Below are positions 21,594 through 34,778 of a DNA stretch of 53,167 nucleotides, piece by piece. The notes under the pieces were generated by a model. The model was given only the letters and a program-made list of their open reading frames with translations. It searched no databases and was not told where the DNA came from. Source of the stretch: Apostichopus parvimensis (taxonomy: Eukaryota > Echinodermata > Holothuroidea > Aspidochirotida > Stichopodidae); the NCBI GenBank assembly GCA_000934455.1, contig KN883443.1, positions 79,372 through 132,538 of the forward strand, written 5' to 3'. Within the stretch, counting starts at the first letter, position 1. Every line of letters begins with the position of its first letter. Both the position numbers and the translations under genes were made by a program.

Positions 21594-22104
21594 TGATTGT
21601 ATGTCCAGAGGTTCGAAACCGGTAAGGAAATATAAATATATAAGGTAGAGGAGAACTTACACCAAACCTGTTTGAATTAAATATATACCAGTTACAGTCT
21701 ATGTCTTTTTACTGAAAATTAAATAATCTGTGTCCGGTTGAATCCAAAGTCACAACATTTCAATTCAGTTGAATAACAAACAGTACAATCTTACATAACT
21801 TTACATAGCTCTGTCATAAAGCACAGTCTTTAATCAAAAACATCTTATCACCAGAATTAAATAAGATTTAACTCCTTGCAATCCCAGTCATCACATATTA
21901 ACTTGTACTGTAGCAGAATTCATGCATTGGGAACCAAAACAACACTTTGATATTCCCACTTAATAATACTGAAAGCGCGCCGCCATTTTGACGAACAAAA
22001 ATGCCAGGCTCCCTTAGCACTTCAACCCATGCCTAACGTAATGGCACATTACCTATCCTAACATGAGCACTGTTAACAACAAGAATAATCTCAAATTACG
22101 ATCT

Positions 22105-22484
22105 NNNNNNNNNNNNNNNNNNNNNNNNNNNNNNNNNNNNNNNNNNNNNNNNNNNNNNNNNNNNNNNNNNNNNNNNNNNNNNNNNNNNNNNNNNNNNNNN
22201 NNNNNNNNNNNNNNNNNNNNNNNNNNNNNNNNNNNNNNNNNNNNNNNNNNNNNNNNNNNNNNNNNNNNNNNNNNNNNNNNNNNNNNNNNNNNNNNNNNNN
22301 NNNNNNNNNNNNNNNNNNNNNNNNNNNNNNNNNNNNNNNNNNNNNNNNNNNNNNNNNNNNNNNNNNNNNNNNNNNNNNNNNNNNNNNNNNNNNNNNNNNN
22401 NNNNNNNNNNNNNNNNNNNNNNNNNNNNNNNNNNNNNNNNNNNNNNNNNNNNNNNNNNNNNNNNNNNNNNNNNNNNNNNNNNNN
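22105..22484. other. Assembly gap (380 N)
   Basis: A run of 380 N. Open frames across it are artefacts. Any feature spanning the gap is unknown, and order and distance across it depend on scaffolding. Confidence 0.99.
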
Positions 22485-24474
22485 ATATGAGAGAAAGCAA
22501 ACGTTGAGTCTCTACAGGACTATTTAATCGACCCCAATAGGGGAATTTATACGTGACAAGTAATTCGTATTAATTGAACAAAATTCAAGTATTCATGCGT
22601 AAAGAACATAGCATGTACTTATAATACCATATGTGTGCATATTAAAGCCATCTCAATAACAAGGTGGTTTTATTCTTGCGTGCAAAGTTTCATAATGTTT
22701 CCGTATTGGTTTCAGTCACAATTTTATTAATCACGATGAAGGCCCTAAGTTACACATGGATGTTAAATAGATAAGTGTTTCTTAATTGATTTGTTATCAC
22801 TTGTCAGATATTACATTTGTTAAATATATTTATGAGTGGCATATCAATTCAGGGACCACACAGCAGCACACTTGAAGATTAATGTGTGATTAATGTGTGA
22901 CCCGCCCCCTTAACCCAGTCGGGGCTTCGCCTTTGGACCCCATCAGGGGCCCTAGGGCGGGCCCCTGCACCCCACCCGATACTGTCGTTGCGCCAAGACG
23001 CTCACTCCTTCAGTTTTATCGATGTTCAGTCATTTATATCCCCCCTCCACCCCACTTTTCAATTGGGATTGATGCCCCCGTGTAAAAGTAGCTCTGGTAC
23101 ACAATATTGGGCTAATAACATAACTCCAAAATTACCCCAACTGATTTGGGTAGTGAATCTTTTTCGAAAGGCCAGATGTGAATGAAGTATTATATAAAAG
23201 AGGGGTGCTGTCGATGGGTCAATGAAGCTAACTGTATGGGAGGGGAATTGCTGGCGGTCCTAGTAAGAACAATGAATAAGTGATATGGTGAATTCTCAGG
23301 CATGCTGAGACTATAATTTATTATATTATTAGTATCTCTAGACGGAAGGTTGTGCTAATAAACAATAATCAATTCAACATTTCCCGGCACTGTTGAAGGT
23401 AGATGGCTGAACCTTGATGAGAAATGGAAATGGTTCAGTCGCAGATTTTCTATATTTTATATTGTAAATATTTAAGAACGCAGCATGTGCACGACGTCCA
23501 AAGTATTTTTTTTTCTGGGGAAAACTCACAGACCCCCTACACGGGAGTCAGCTACAATGACCTCAGGGCCATATCCACTCTTTTACCAGATCTTTAAATT
23601 CACATGTACCTATTCCAAGAAGCTTGATGCCCCTACCTAAAACAGGGCAGATAGTTCAAGTCATTCTATCACTACCTTCATGTGGCAGCTCTTAAACATA
23701 TGGTATCATATGTCATTTGATCTCGCTTTCATAAATAAGGTCTTATGCATTAGTACTATAAATGACAGGAGCGATACACACAGTTAATATAATAGTCTAA
23801 TTCCCTACTGTAATATGGTGTTTATTATCATGGAAATAGTGTTGCCTGTACTTCTTAACTATTCCATTAAGTCGTTCAATACCTACCATAGACAATTATT
23901 ATTGTACTCGATTCAAAGCTCGCTGTTTAACACCGTAATTATCTACTGTACTTCAGTTTTATAACCAACCATGCACAATTCAATACTTCCGGGTTAAAAT
24001 GGCCGTGCACAAGTTCCTTCAAACATTGAACACAGAGACCTATCGCGGAACAGAAGTAGTTACTAACCTTGTGATTTTTGCTTTTAGTCGATGGAGTATT
24101 GAGACCTTGTTTTAGTTCAAGTTGAAATATCAGAATTACTTGAATCCTACTTTATCCAGTTGTTGAAAATACAACAGACGAGACGCAAAGTACCGATGCA
24201 CGTCCAAACCACGCGATAATAATGGAAATCCCCAGTTGCTGATTTGGGTGTTAATGTATTGAGCAATTACCTTACACCCTCCCGTAACTTGTTTAATGGT
24301 ACATTAGTGCAGAGCCATATTTCTCCATTCCGTGCGTACACATACACACAAATGCACACACAAATCAATACAGGGTATGCGAGTTAGCATTGTAACGATG
24401 TATGTTGAATAATAATAATAATAGTAATAATTAAAATAATATTATAATAATAATACTTATCATAATCATAATAA
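22485..24474. other. Intergenic stretch, no gene seen
   Basis: Contains a GC-rich patch at 22899-22986 with a perfect AGGGGCCC...GGGCCCCT inverted repeat (about 22945-22967), and an AAT-rich microsatellite at about 24407-24456. No coding region is supportable. Confidence 0.5.
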
Positions 24475-25381
24475 CCAGAACCCAAAATGTATTATGGTTT
24501 CGATGACTTCATTGCACTAGACTTGTACGTGTTAACTAGAAATAGCTATCACAATATAAATAGTCCGAACCACTACCTTAATGTACGATTACACTATGGC
24601 ATGGCAAACACATGTCAGTCTATACTGTACCTGACAATACACACCTCCACCAAATACAATAGGGGTCCTGTACTCATTATGATGCATCCACACACCAAGT
24701 ATGAGAAGTATCAACGACTCCCATTGTTAGATATCATGTAAAATGGTTTTCAAAGTTTGACGTCTGGTGACCTCAAATGAGATTTGACCTCACAGGCAAC
24801 AGGATTCTTGTACTCAATACGACAAATCCATATACCATGCATGAAAAGTATTCATGATTTCAACTATAATAAATGATGTTTTAAAGGTTGTCAGTCCTCG
24901 ACACTGAAACATTTTTTAAAGTACTAGCTATTTGGCGACCGTGACTAAAACTCTACTAGCCAAAACGCAAAATTCACTCGTCACTATGACTGCTGTTCAA
25001 ATCTCCATAGTACAGATCTACAACATATATACTTTCTATGAATTACAGGTTAGGCACTTTGGCAGATACTTGGTGTTACGTAATTGCACATTGGGATATT
25101 ATGTTTCTGTGTAGTGTGAACTTTAAACAATTTTCCACCAAAAGTAAGCGTTGAACAAAGTTAACATATCGCAGAATCATAAATAAGCAGATATGCCTAC
25201 TGTAGTGTCTCTCAAACAATTACAAATCAAACATCTGCAAAAATACCCACGAAGATAGCTTGGCTTCTGTTTCATTAGTGCTACTCTAGTACTAGGCATA
25301 TACTATACAGAAGCTATAGGTGTGCGCTAGTCCTAAGCCTATATACAGTACCTCACTCCTACTATGAACCGCTTCTCGATT
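24475..25381 (+). repeat. Unclassified interspersed repeat, about 0.9 kb (copy 2)
   Basis: Full-length match to 12720-13631 in the same orientation, with many point differences, so the two insertions are not recent duplicates of each other. It shares the TGACCTC half sites, for example around 24769-24793. After 25381 the flank differs from that of copy 1, which places the right edge near CTCGATT. Confidence 0.8.
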
Positions 25382-25489
25382 AGCGCAATTTCGTACATTT
25401 TCTCAATTATTTATCTTGTCTTGTCTTTGAGATGTAGATTAGTGCGCAACAAAATATCGCTCTTACTCCATTACACTGCCTCAATCAGG

Positions 25490-27290
25490 GCGACTTTTCT
25501 CTCAGTTAAAATGTTTCTAAACTTCACCTTAACTGTATAGCATTCATAGATCAACGTCTGGAAGCCTTGTTTGTAGCGCGGAACCTTTTGGTAAAACTGA
25601 ATATTTTGCCTCAAATTAACACCTTTGAAAGGCTATAGCATTGTGGTATTATTGATTTTTCTAAAGATATAGCCTCGCTGTTTAATTCATATTCGATGTA
25701 AATTAACAAAATATTCAAATTCGAGAAAACTACAAATGAACGTGTAAAGTGATGTTGTAAAACATCAATGAATTAATCATTTTCATAGCATATAGGTTCC
25801 ACATCAAAACAAGCTATTATTATTATTACAAAGATCAAACCTGACCTTTTCTCTCAGTTTAAATGTTTTTCGACTCCACCGTAGCCGTTTAGAAGTAAGA
25901 GATCAACGTCTGGACGCCTTGTTTGTAGCGCGGAACATTTTGGTAAACTGAATATTTTGCCTCAAATTAACACCTTTGAAAGGCTATAGCATTGTGGTTT
26001 TATTGATTTTTCTAAAGATATAGCCTCGCTGTTTAATTCATATTCGATGTAAATCAACAAAATATTCAAATTCGAGAAAACTACAAATGTAGGAATCAAT
26101 CGATGTTGTAAACACATCAATGGATTATTTATTTCCATAACATAGGTTCCTTCTTGAAACAAGCTATTTTCATAAGATAGATCAGACTTTACCTATTTCT
26201 CCCATTTTAATTGTTTGTAGACTCCATCGTAGTCGTTTAAAAGTCAAAGATAAACGTCTTGAAGCTTTATTTGCCATCCGGAAACAAATGCGTGAAACTG
26301 AATCTTTTGTCTCAAATGAACAATTTTGTGGTTTTATTCATTTTCGATGAAAATTATTAACATTTTCAAATGAGTTAAAAATAAAAATACATCAGATGAG
26401 TAAGTTATTTTCATGGCATTTGTTCCTTCTTAAAACAAGTTTCCATTATTACAAAGATCAGATCTGACTTTTTCTTTCAGTTTTGAAGTATTTTATACTC
26501 CACCGTAGCCGTTTAGAAGTTAGAGATAAACGTCGGGAAACTTTATTTGAAAACCGAAACAAATTTGGTAAACTGAATATTTTGCCTCAAATTAACTCCT
26601 TTCAAAGGCTTCATATATAGCATTGTGCTTTTTTTCATTTCGATGTATAAATGAATAAAAATAATTGAAATTGTAGTAAACATAACAAATCTTAGGTAAA
26701 GCGATGTTGTAAATACATGTTTCAAATGGATTGGTAAATTGTCCTAACACGGGTTCCTTCCTAAAACAAGGTATTTTATTACCTTTTTTATAATAAACAC
26801 AGTGTTGTTACTGTTTACTCACTTTCAGGAATGTTAGCATTGGCCGTAGCCGTTTAAATGAAGTGATAATCGTCTGTATTACTTATTGTGGAACAAAATC
26901 ATGAAACGTTCTTTTTTTTGCTTCGAATTAATGTTGTTTCTATTACTACAATACTTCTAGGAAAAAGCGATGTTGCGAATTAATACAATTAAGTTATTTT
27001 AATCACAAAAATTCCTTATGAAAAGTTGCGTATTATTCTTATTATTATGATAAACAAATGTCCTTACTGTTTCTCTCGCTTGGAAGGATTTTAGACTCCA
27101 TCTTAGCCTTTTAGTATCTAACGTTTCGATAGAGCGTTGATGTAATACAGAATATAGGTTTCTTCTTAAAAATAAGCGATTATTACAATGACGTATATTT
27201 TCACTATTTTTTTTATCTTTCAATGATTTTAAAATCCACCTTAGTCGTTTTATACTCTCAGTTAAACGTCTGGATGCCCCGTTGGAAATT
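25490..27290. repeat. Decaying tandem array, about 350-bp unit, six to seven copies
   Basis: Each unit contains a TTTCTCTCAGTTT-like start, ACTCCACCGTAGCCGTTTA, an AACGTCTGGA-GCCTTGTTTG block, then CTGAATATTTTGCCTCAAAT and GGTTCCTTCTTAAAACAAG. Unit starts are near 25494, 25852, 26196, 26472, 26815, 27072 and 27210. The first two units are close to identical over more than 200 bases; later ones lose segments and diverge. No open frame is conserved between units. Confidence 0.8.
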
Positions 27291-27989
27291 TAGAACAAAA
27301 CTATGAAACTTCATCACTTTAACTTCATTATGATAATGACATAGTATTCTAACTATAATTGTACTCATTGATGGAACATTACAGCCGCATAGGGTTTCAA
27401 CACCACATGCGCAGAACCAAAACGTTCTTGAGAAAAACAATAAACTCTTATATACATTGCGAAAGAAGCAGGATATTCTAATTTATTAATAATGAGATAA
27501 AATAAATTTCAAACCGTTGCGTTGTTGTAGCTTCATGTTATTACTATGGCTTAGAAAAGTAGTTAAATGTTGTAGTCCTTGCACCTGCGTTGTATTATTA
27601 CCTGTTTGTGGTACAAAGTATTCTGTGTTTTTGACCAACTGCCCGGGAGTCGTCCGCTGTTGTCCATCATTGGACTTTTGGTTTGAGAAAGTGGATATTC
27701 TGTCGTTCAATTTTGTCAAATGTCGAGCTTTAGCGTCCAATCGTACACAGACCTAAGAATGCATGACTTTTGTTCTTATATTATGATAACAATTGATTTA
27801 ATCGGAAGCAATAATTTGTGATAGAGAAAAACTTTCACTTGAGATTTACTCCTTTATAAATGGCCCATCTCTTGTTGCAATTTAAAATCCTTCGTGTCTT
27901 TAATAAATCAATAATGACATCCTAGGGTAAGCCTATTGTTCATTTCATCTTTAAAGAATCTCGTATTATCTGACCACTGAGAACGGACT
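27291..27989. other. Intergenic stretch, no gene seen
   Basis: Two overlapping open frames on opposite strands (27486-27756) have no recognisable domain and no splice context. Otherwise I see nothing here. Confidence 0.5.
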
Positions 27990-28394
27990 TAATAGAGACG
28001 CATTGCTTTCTGCTTTCATTGCAACGAGTGAGATTTTAATACCCCATCTGTCCAAGCTAAATATAAATTGGATAATGTTTCAGTGTTGTCCGTTAGCTCA
28101 GTGGGTTGAGCAGATGACTAAGAAGCTTATATCTCGAGTTAGTTCAAAACCCACCAAAGATAGACGAATGTGACCAATTCTATTTTGATTTTTCCCTCCT
28201 TTTTCAGTCTCGTCTTTAAGTATTAGTTCTGAAGTTAGTTTTCTAGTTGATGTGTTGGTTAGCGCGACGGTGTAAGCGAAAGACCTTGCACTGCTAATCG
28301 AGAAACCGTGGCTAGGGTTCGAGACAGACTGGAGGCGAAAATACCTTCGGCTGTAGGTATGGTGCTTTTTGTGGCCTATGATCCCGTGCAATGT
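27990..28394 (+). mobile_element. Composite SINE with two tRNA-like Pol III promoters
   Basis: The first module has a perfect A box, TAGCTCAGTGG at 28094-28104, and a perfect B box, GTTCAAAAC at 28142-28150, 37 bases apart as in a tRNA. The second has an A-box-like TAGCGCGACGG at 28260-28270 and a perfect B box, GTTCGAGAC at 28317-28325. A T-rich stretch separates them. The second module and the following part B recur near 7.4-7.9 kb. Poor stems and the repeated context argue against functional tRNA genes. Confidence 0.7.
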
Positions 28395-28698
28395 CACTGT
28401 GTTTTTGTCACATAAAATGTGCGAACCCTGCCCTTCTTAAAAAAAAAACCAAAGTCATAATTCTTATTGTTTGTACTCCTTTTACAGTTTTATTGCATGT
28501 GGTAAGGTATTTCACTTTTTGCATAATTATTCATTTGTAGAAACTATAAATAATATTATGTATTGTTGTCAAAAGAAATATCTCATATCTGATCTATTGT
28601 ATCAACGCATCGCACTCGGTAACCGTATCACCATAGCAACGAGCTTCTACACCGCTGTTCGATCAGTAGATAGGCCTATATACGGTTAAGAATCATGA
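28395..28698 (+). repeat. Interspersed repeat, part B (copy 2)
   Basis: Matches 7390-7695. Here it follows part A directly, so A plus B is probably the true element order. Confidence 0.8.
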
Positions 28699-31383
28699 TC
28701 GTATCAGAGCTCATGGACTAGTTAATTTCGTGAAAGAATTCAACTCGCAGAAAATGAATGTGCGACGTTAAATAAAATACTCTCTCACACACCCACACCC
28801 ACCCATACGCCATCATGATTACAAAGGTTACGATATTCATCGAAACCAAAAACTCAAGTGAAAAAAACCTAAGCAATCATTCCAGTGACAGCTGTGTGAC
28901 AAAATGAATCAGAAAGCAAATCAGGAAGAATATAAAAGACTTGATATTGTCAACAACACACGACAAAGGCAGACTAAAATGTAGTCTACAAAATGAATAT
29001 TTCTTAAAATTTGGATAAATTGAAGATTCTCCTGTGACACTGAGTGATATAATTACTTCAGACAATGTAAGACAATGTATAACATATAACTTTGAGAACT
29101 CTATCTCCATGAAAGACTAGCAAATATCAATATACTACAGTACTGTCACATTTGACCTGCCTATCACCAATATTCTATTTGATTTAACACAAACCTACAG
29201 GTAGGCCTCAACTAAGAAAATTTCATTTTTAAAACTGCTGCCATAAAATTAAGAAAAGTTTCCTTTTCTTATACTTGAGTGTATTTTTTACTGTTTTAAT
29301 TAATAACTGAAAATACTGTTTTAATTATTGCATATACTTATACTGCATACCTGATTGCTTTATGAGTATCATAGATAAATTGTAAAGAAAATGAAACATA
29401 CAGACTAATCATCTCAAGCATTTCATATATTTGCTTGTATTTGGTTTGCAGTTCAATTCATTTGAGGTTAATCTAGAAAACACATGGGCTTTGTTGGATT
29501 TCAGTATTTAATAAACACATCGATGAAATGAGACTTTTTCGACTCCTCTACCAGTGACAAATTCAATGTGTTTTAACTTTTTATCTACTGATTGAAATAT
29601 TGTTATTACTTTTTGCCATCATAAAAACCACTCTTATTAGAGTTTACAATGATATCTCTGACAAAGCAATACCAGGAACTTGTTGCCAATACTGAAGATT
29701 GTTTTTATACCTCCACACCACCCCTACTAAGGGTTAATGCTAATAGTGTCTGTATTTGTTACACAGTTTTGTCGCCGAACTTTTCAAGCTAATATGCAGT
29801 CATCAATCATGTTATGTGCTGAAATGATTGCATCATTCTCCTGAAACCGCCATGTATAGCAATGCCTACATCTCTTAGTTGTCGTGTCATAAAATGTTTT
29901 CTTTGAAACTTACACATACCTCTTGAAAAGTGTGGCAATCTAGTTTGTAGGAAGGACATCACATAGTTGCACAAGTAGGACAATGGGACGTATGGTAACA
30001 ACACCCAACCCTAACCTTCACATTGCTCAAGAAGAAGTGACACTATGCTTTACATCAATCTCAGTGGTGTAATGTCTATTTCCTCCAAGAATGCCACAAA
30101 AAACAAGACAACATCTAATGCAGGGACAGAGGAAATGAGTTAAAGCACTTACAGATAACTTGGCTTCAATATTGTCTAGAGTGTATGATAAGCAGACATA
30201 TATGTATAACAACACATAGGAAAATCAATTTGTTACTATGATTCTCTCTCTACCTGGTGGCCGGTGCTTGTAAAGTCCTTGGCATCCGACAAATGCTAAA
30301 ACAATCACAATAACATATGGGTAGACAACCTACATCACAGGAACCCAAAACAAAACTCCACCCCATATGAGACTAGGGATGTGTTGGAAGGATATCTTAA
30401 GAAAGAAATTCCCCTGGAAGAAAAGTTGACACAATAAAACTGTTGTTAAGAACTCAGAAGTACACAAAGGGATTCACACAGGCCATGTCCCATGGCGTCC
30501 AAACATCAAATGATGACCCTGGTACCAGTTGCTAATACTTACTATGAAATTGGCAAATTTTTATGCAAGAGCATACCTAAGTGGTAGGTTGTTTTGAACT
30601 GATTTCATATTTGATGTTACTGAAATGTTGCTGATTCCCAAAGAATTTATATCAACTGTGCTGAACTTCCAAAATGTTGCATTGAAGTGCTTTACAGCGA
30701 TTCTAATTTCCTTGCAAGATCAATCTGTGACCTGTCATCAAAGCATCTTCCATGATAAGAAGCAGTCATGAATACGCACAAAGATTGAACTTGAAAACAT
30801 GTCAATTTACAGTGTGAAATTTGCAAAGGATAGGCCAGTCCTTAAATATTATCAACAGTCTTCAAATGTGTTGTATTTATCCAACACATCCCTGATGAGA
30901 CAGACTCTACAACTTTAATATTATTTATAGTAAACAACAAACACATTTGACAGTGAAACAAAGGAAAAAGAAATTGATGAAATAATTGTGCAATATTAAG
31001 GAAATTACAGGAAACAAATATTTAAGCTGTTGCAAATGTTTTAGATCAGAAAATAAAGAAATTACTTCATAATTACGGAAAATGAACAAAATAACGTCAT
31101 ACCTTTAACATTGTTGATGAATATCTGAGTAAGTTCAGGAAAAAGCTGTTACGATGATAATAAATTCTAGTTGTTGACTAAAAGGGGAATACTTTACACG
31201 TTCTCCACACTACCATTGCCGATTTAAAACCATTGGATTATGTCTAAACATGATTCGTGTCTGATTATATTGGTAAAAAGGAACTATAAAATGAATATAT
31301 GCAAATTAAGCAGCTGCTTGTCGTTGAGATAAAATAATAAACTGGAGTAACGAGTAACATTGATTGTCCTCTGCATGGTCTCA
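28699..31383. other. 3' UTR or intergenic DNA downstream of the phosphatase gene
   Basis: AT-rich, repeat-poor DNA that differs in texture from the repeat-rich left half. The part nearest 31383 is presumably the 3' UTR of the minus-strand phosphatase. I could not fix its polyadenylation site and see no further exon. Confidence 0.5.
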
Positions 31384-31455
31384 TCACCAGTTCTCGTAGT
31401 TGCCATATCTTTTGCTGAACTCTATCAGAAAATCAAAGCACAATATGTAGTCCAT
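31384..31455 (-). CDS. RPTP last coding exon (end of D2 and C-terminal tail)
   Basis: Acceptor TTCTGTCTTTCAG then 23 codons and TGA at 31384-31386. It encodes MDYILCFDFLIEF, aligning with the conserved Q-Y-x-F-x-Y-x2-x3-Y helix that closes PTP domains, then SKRYGNYENW. The tail has two overlapping Y-x-N motifs, YGN and YEN, potential Grb2 SH2 sites once phosphorylated. The entry phase is 0, matching the preceding exon. Confidence 0.85.
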   Translation of the reverse strand: MDYILCFDFLIEFSKRYGNYENW

Positions 31456-33434
31456 CTGAAAGACAGAACACAGGATGAATGTTGTATCACTTTGTTGTAT
31501 AAATGTCATGAAGCTTGATATGCGTTTCGTTCCAATGTAAACCTTCGATTTTCACTTTCAATCTTATGGTTCGTTTTAAAAAATCATTGCATTTTTATTA
31601 TAAAATTATGCTTTCATGCCCTCTTCAGTTGTCACAAAAGGAAGTGTTCTGCTTGGTGGTAACACACATGCTTGATGAGAAAAGACAACAGAGCCTCAGC
31701 TGCCGATAAGCTACACCAGGCAGTCTAAATTACTTACCTTAAGCAACCTTATTTGTAGAACTTTGCTATTTTGAAATGGAGCATGCTGGGTAGAAGTAAG
31801 CCAACTAGTTGAATGTTAAATATTCCAAATTCTGATCTATTCAAATCTGCTACTTTTTCTCACCAATATCACCAATATATTAAACCTGCAGATACTATCA
31901 TAACAGATTTACCTACCCCTCGCTTTATGTAAGACATGGACTGATCTTTCTTCCACTGCAAAAGTTATCACACAAATAATAGCACACACAAGTTGACTTA
32001 CTGTAGTCATAGCATGGCTATATAACATGACAATAAATACATTAACTACAATAGTTCATATCAAGTCAAAGAGGATTCTAAACGATGTATGGCTCTTGTA
32101 TAGCACTTTTCTGCTGTATTATTTTAACAATTTTACTAAACACAACTAATTGCCAATTTGACTTTAGTCTGCTAACTTAAAGCTAAAACTACAAATAGAA
32201 ACAAAGACTAAAAAAAAGTATATATTTCAATTTGGCATTCGTAGTTTCGATCATTTCAAAGAGCAGTGGTTTCATGACTGATTCTCTACTTTCTTAAAGT
32301 CAGCTGTATATTAGGTCCAAGAACAAGAATTAATTGAAACTTAAGCCTGGCAGAATACCAAGTAAACACTATGTATAAACTACACTGGCTGGTGAAGATG
32401 AAAGCTTGAAAGAGACATGGTCGTTTGCAAAATATACTGAGGCCTGTATGGAGACCAGTTACAATCAGTTAAGTTTTCTCCCACATTTTAAACATCTTAC
32501 ATCCTAGCGTGTGTAAAATATGATTTGCCTACTATTACTGTACTCGATCGAATATTTATTTCAGTACGTAACAGATGACGATTGAAGTTTTCGTGTTCGC
32601 TGCATTGCATTCGTATATTGTAGATGACTTGCATAGGTACACAGTGTAAGGGTTTGAGGTTTATCCTGCTTTTAGTAGGAAGCAGTTAAGCTAGATAGGT
32701 TGTAAGAATTCTGAGGTATTTGCCAATAGCGCCTTAAGTCTTTGTAACATAAGATGGCCGTGCCCATGTGTTCGTTAAATGTAACTGTTGCATGTATATT
32801 GCTTTGGCATTGGTACATCATAATAGTCCATTGCTTTGCGAGTATATGTTCATGTGTAAAGGAGTGTTGTAATAAATAAGTTGTATTCTTTCTCTTAAGT
32901 TACAATCTATAAAATAAGCAAATCTTTTAATTGCTGGTTGTGGGCATTTTGGACAAAGGTAAGTTTATATATGAAAGCTGCAATGGTGTGCCATTTTTGA
33001 TGTTGTCTCGTCCAGATGGGAATTTACTTTATTATACGTTTGTCAGTTGCCATTACTTTTAGAATGGAAGATAAACTTTTGGCATGGGAAACACTGTGGG
33101 TTGCATTTCATAAGCATTTATAGGAGCCTTCCAATTTTTAATATCTCAGAAGCATTAAAGGAGCCATCCACATTTAAATAGTTTCTTGTTCACTCTTTAA
33201 CATTTCTGAGCGTGTTCCAACATTTAAAAGCTAGGTTTTGATTTTATCAGGCATTGTCTGTTAAACATTTGTTTTTGTATGTATTGCTTTTTTTTCAGAG
33301 CTCGCTAGTTGGGAACACTATACAACCACTTAAAGAGAACATTTTCTGTCTTCTCTTGCTGTACTTTATCAATCTCTCCCCACATGGATGTCACCACCAG
33401 GATTCTGTAACAATCCTTTAAAATTAATTCCTAC

Positions 33435-33567
33435 CTTCTTTCTCATCATGTGCTGGTGTTCATTTCTGAGTTTCTTGACTGCAAAGATGTCCACTAGACC
33501 GGTTGCCCTTATACGCTCCATCTCTGACTGAACAGTCACAAAGACACCACTCCTTCCAAAGCCGTTA
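33435..33567 (-). CDS. RPTP exon: D2 P-loop
   Basis: The acceptor ends in CATTTTACCAG; the donor is AAGAAG/GTAGGA. The first base completes an Ile codon, giving HC-I-NGFGRSGVF across the intron. It continues with the VDIFAVKKLRNEHQHMM helix that matches the post-P-loop region of D2 domains. The NG-x-GRSG form is typical of R2B-class D2 and differs from the active HCSAGVGRTG. Confidence 0.9.
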
Positions 33568-34097
33568 CTGGTAAAATGTCAACAATGGATTAACTGATGC
33601 GATACATCGGATAAAGTTTATATATCATCAATAAATATAAACCATTAGGTATGTTTCACACTACAAGTTTAATATCTGATGACGTGTTAAAGATTTAAAA
33701 AGTTCAGTAGGACACTGTGTCCTATCTTTTTTCTAAATATACCAATTATGAAGTATTAGCTAAAAGTGTCACTCAGATGGCATAATTGGAACCTTCACTT
33801 ATTATTCATAAAGTAACTCATTCATATATAGACTCTGTTGAGTTACAAAATGGACATTTGTCACATTACAACATATACAGAGTGATGCACCCCTACAATC
33901 CTGAGGTCTCCACATATCATTCACCTCTCACCCTGCACATGGAACACCTTTAATAGTCAATAGACTATCAGCATCTAGGAAAATGCATATGAGTCTGCCT
34001 ATCTGTCTCCTTTGTCATTTGCTGAGTATTTAGTCAGTCAAATGCATCATTAATGGAACAGATAATTAATTAATTAATGAATTTTGGCGATACATAC

Positions 34098-34237
34098 ATG
34101 CAGTGGACAACCAGTGGTTTATCAACATTTGCTTCTTTCTGTAGTTTCTGTGCATCTGTGATGAGTCTTATTACAGATTGAGGACTACCGTTTGGCGGCC
34201 ACTGCTCTAACTGCAGATGAGTGACTGGAATCACATT
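34098..34237 (-). CDS. RPTP exon: D2 WPD-loop region
   Basis: Acceptor GTGGCTGTAG, donor CAT/GTATGT. It encodes 46 codons including VTHLQLEQWPPNGSP and ends PLVVHC plus two bases. The aspartate that acts as general acid in active PTPs (WPD) is Pro here (WPP), so D2 is expected to be inactive or very weak. Confidence 0.9.
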
Positions 34238-34778
34238 CTACAGCCACGGAGGAATAAAGAATGGATAAATCAAAACAAAGAATCCTAAAATCATTACCTA
34301 TTAAGTTTGAGGCCATAGAGGTGATGTGCAACAATTGACATGTAAACCAGAAAATATAATTACACAATTAAATTTCAATCTGATTTTGAATTATGAGTAT
34401 TCATTTCCATATCTATAGCTATGCTATCCATTCAACTGCACTTCATTATCTGATATCATAAGGCTTCATAGCTAAACTGCTCTTCACTAACCGATAAAAC
34501 GTTGAAGTTACAGATGTATTGTTCTTATAATGCTACAGTTTAAAGCACTGCTTTGAAGTTTCCTGATCCTCTTGTAGACATTTTGCTGTATTTTTGTTAA
34601 TATTCATTCAACCACAAATGATTATCGGTTGTTATGCATAACTGGTGGAAAAGCAAGATATTGACGATTAACTGTCAGTTTACGGATGAAGCAAAAACGA
34701 GAATGGGGGATGGGGGAATGGGAGAGGAGCAGGGGGACAGGAGAGTGTTTGGAAGGGAAGCAATATAAGGTCACTTAC

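Noticed and set aside
22063-22527. Long open frames on both strands over 22063-22527
   Set aside because: They are made of the 380 N bases of the assembly gap.
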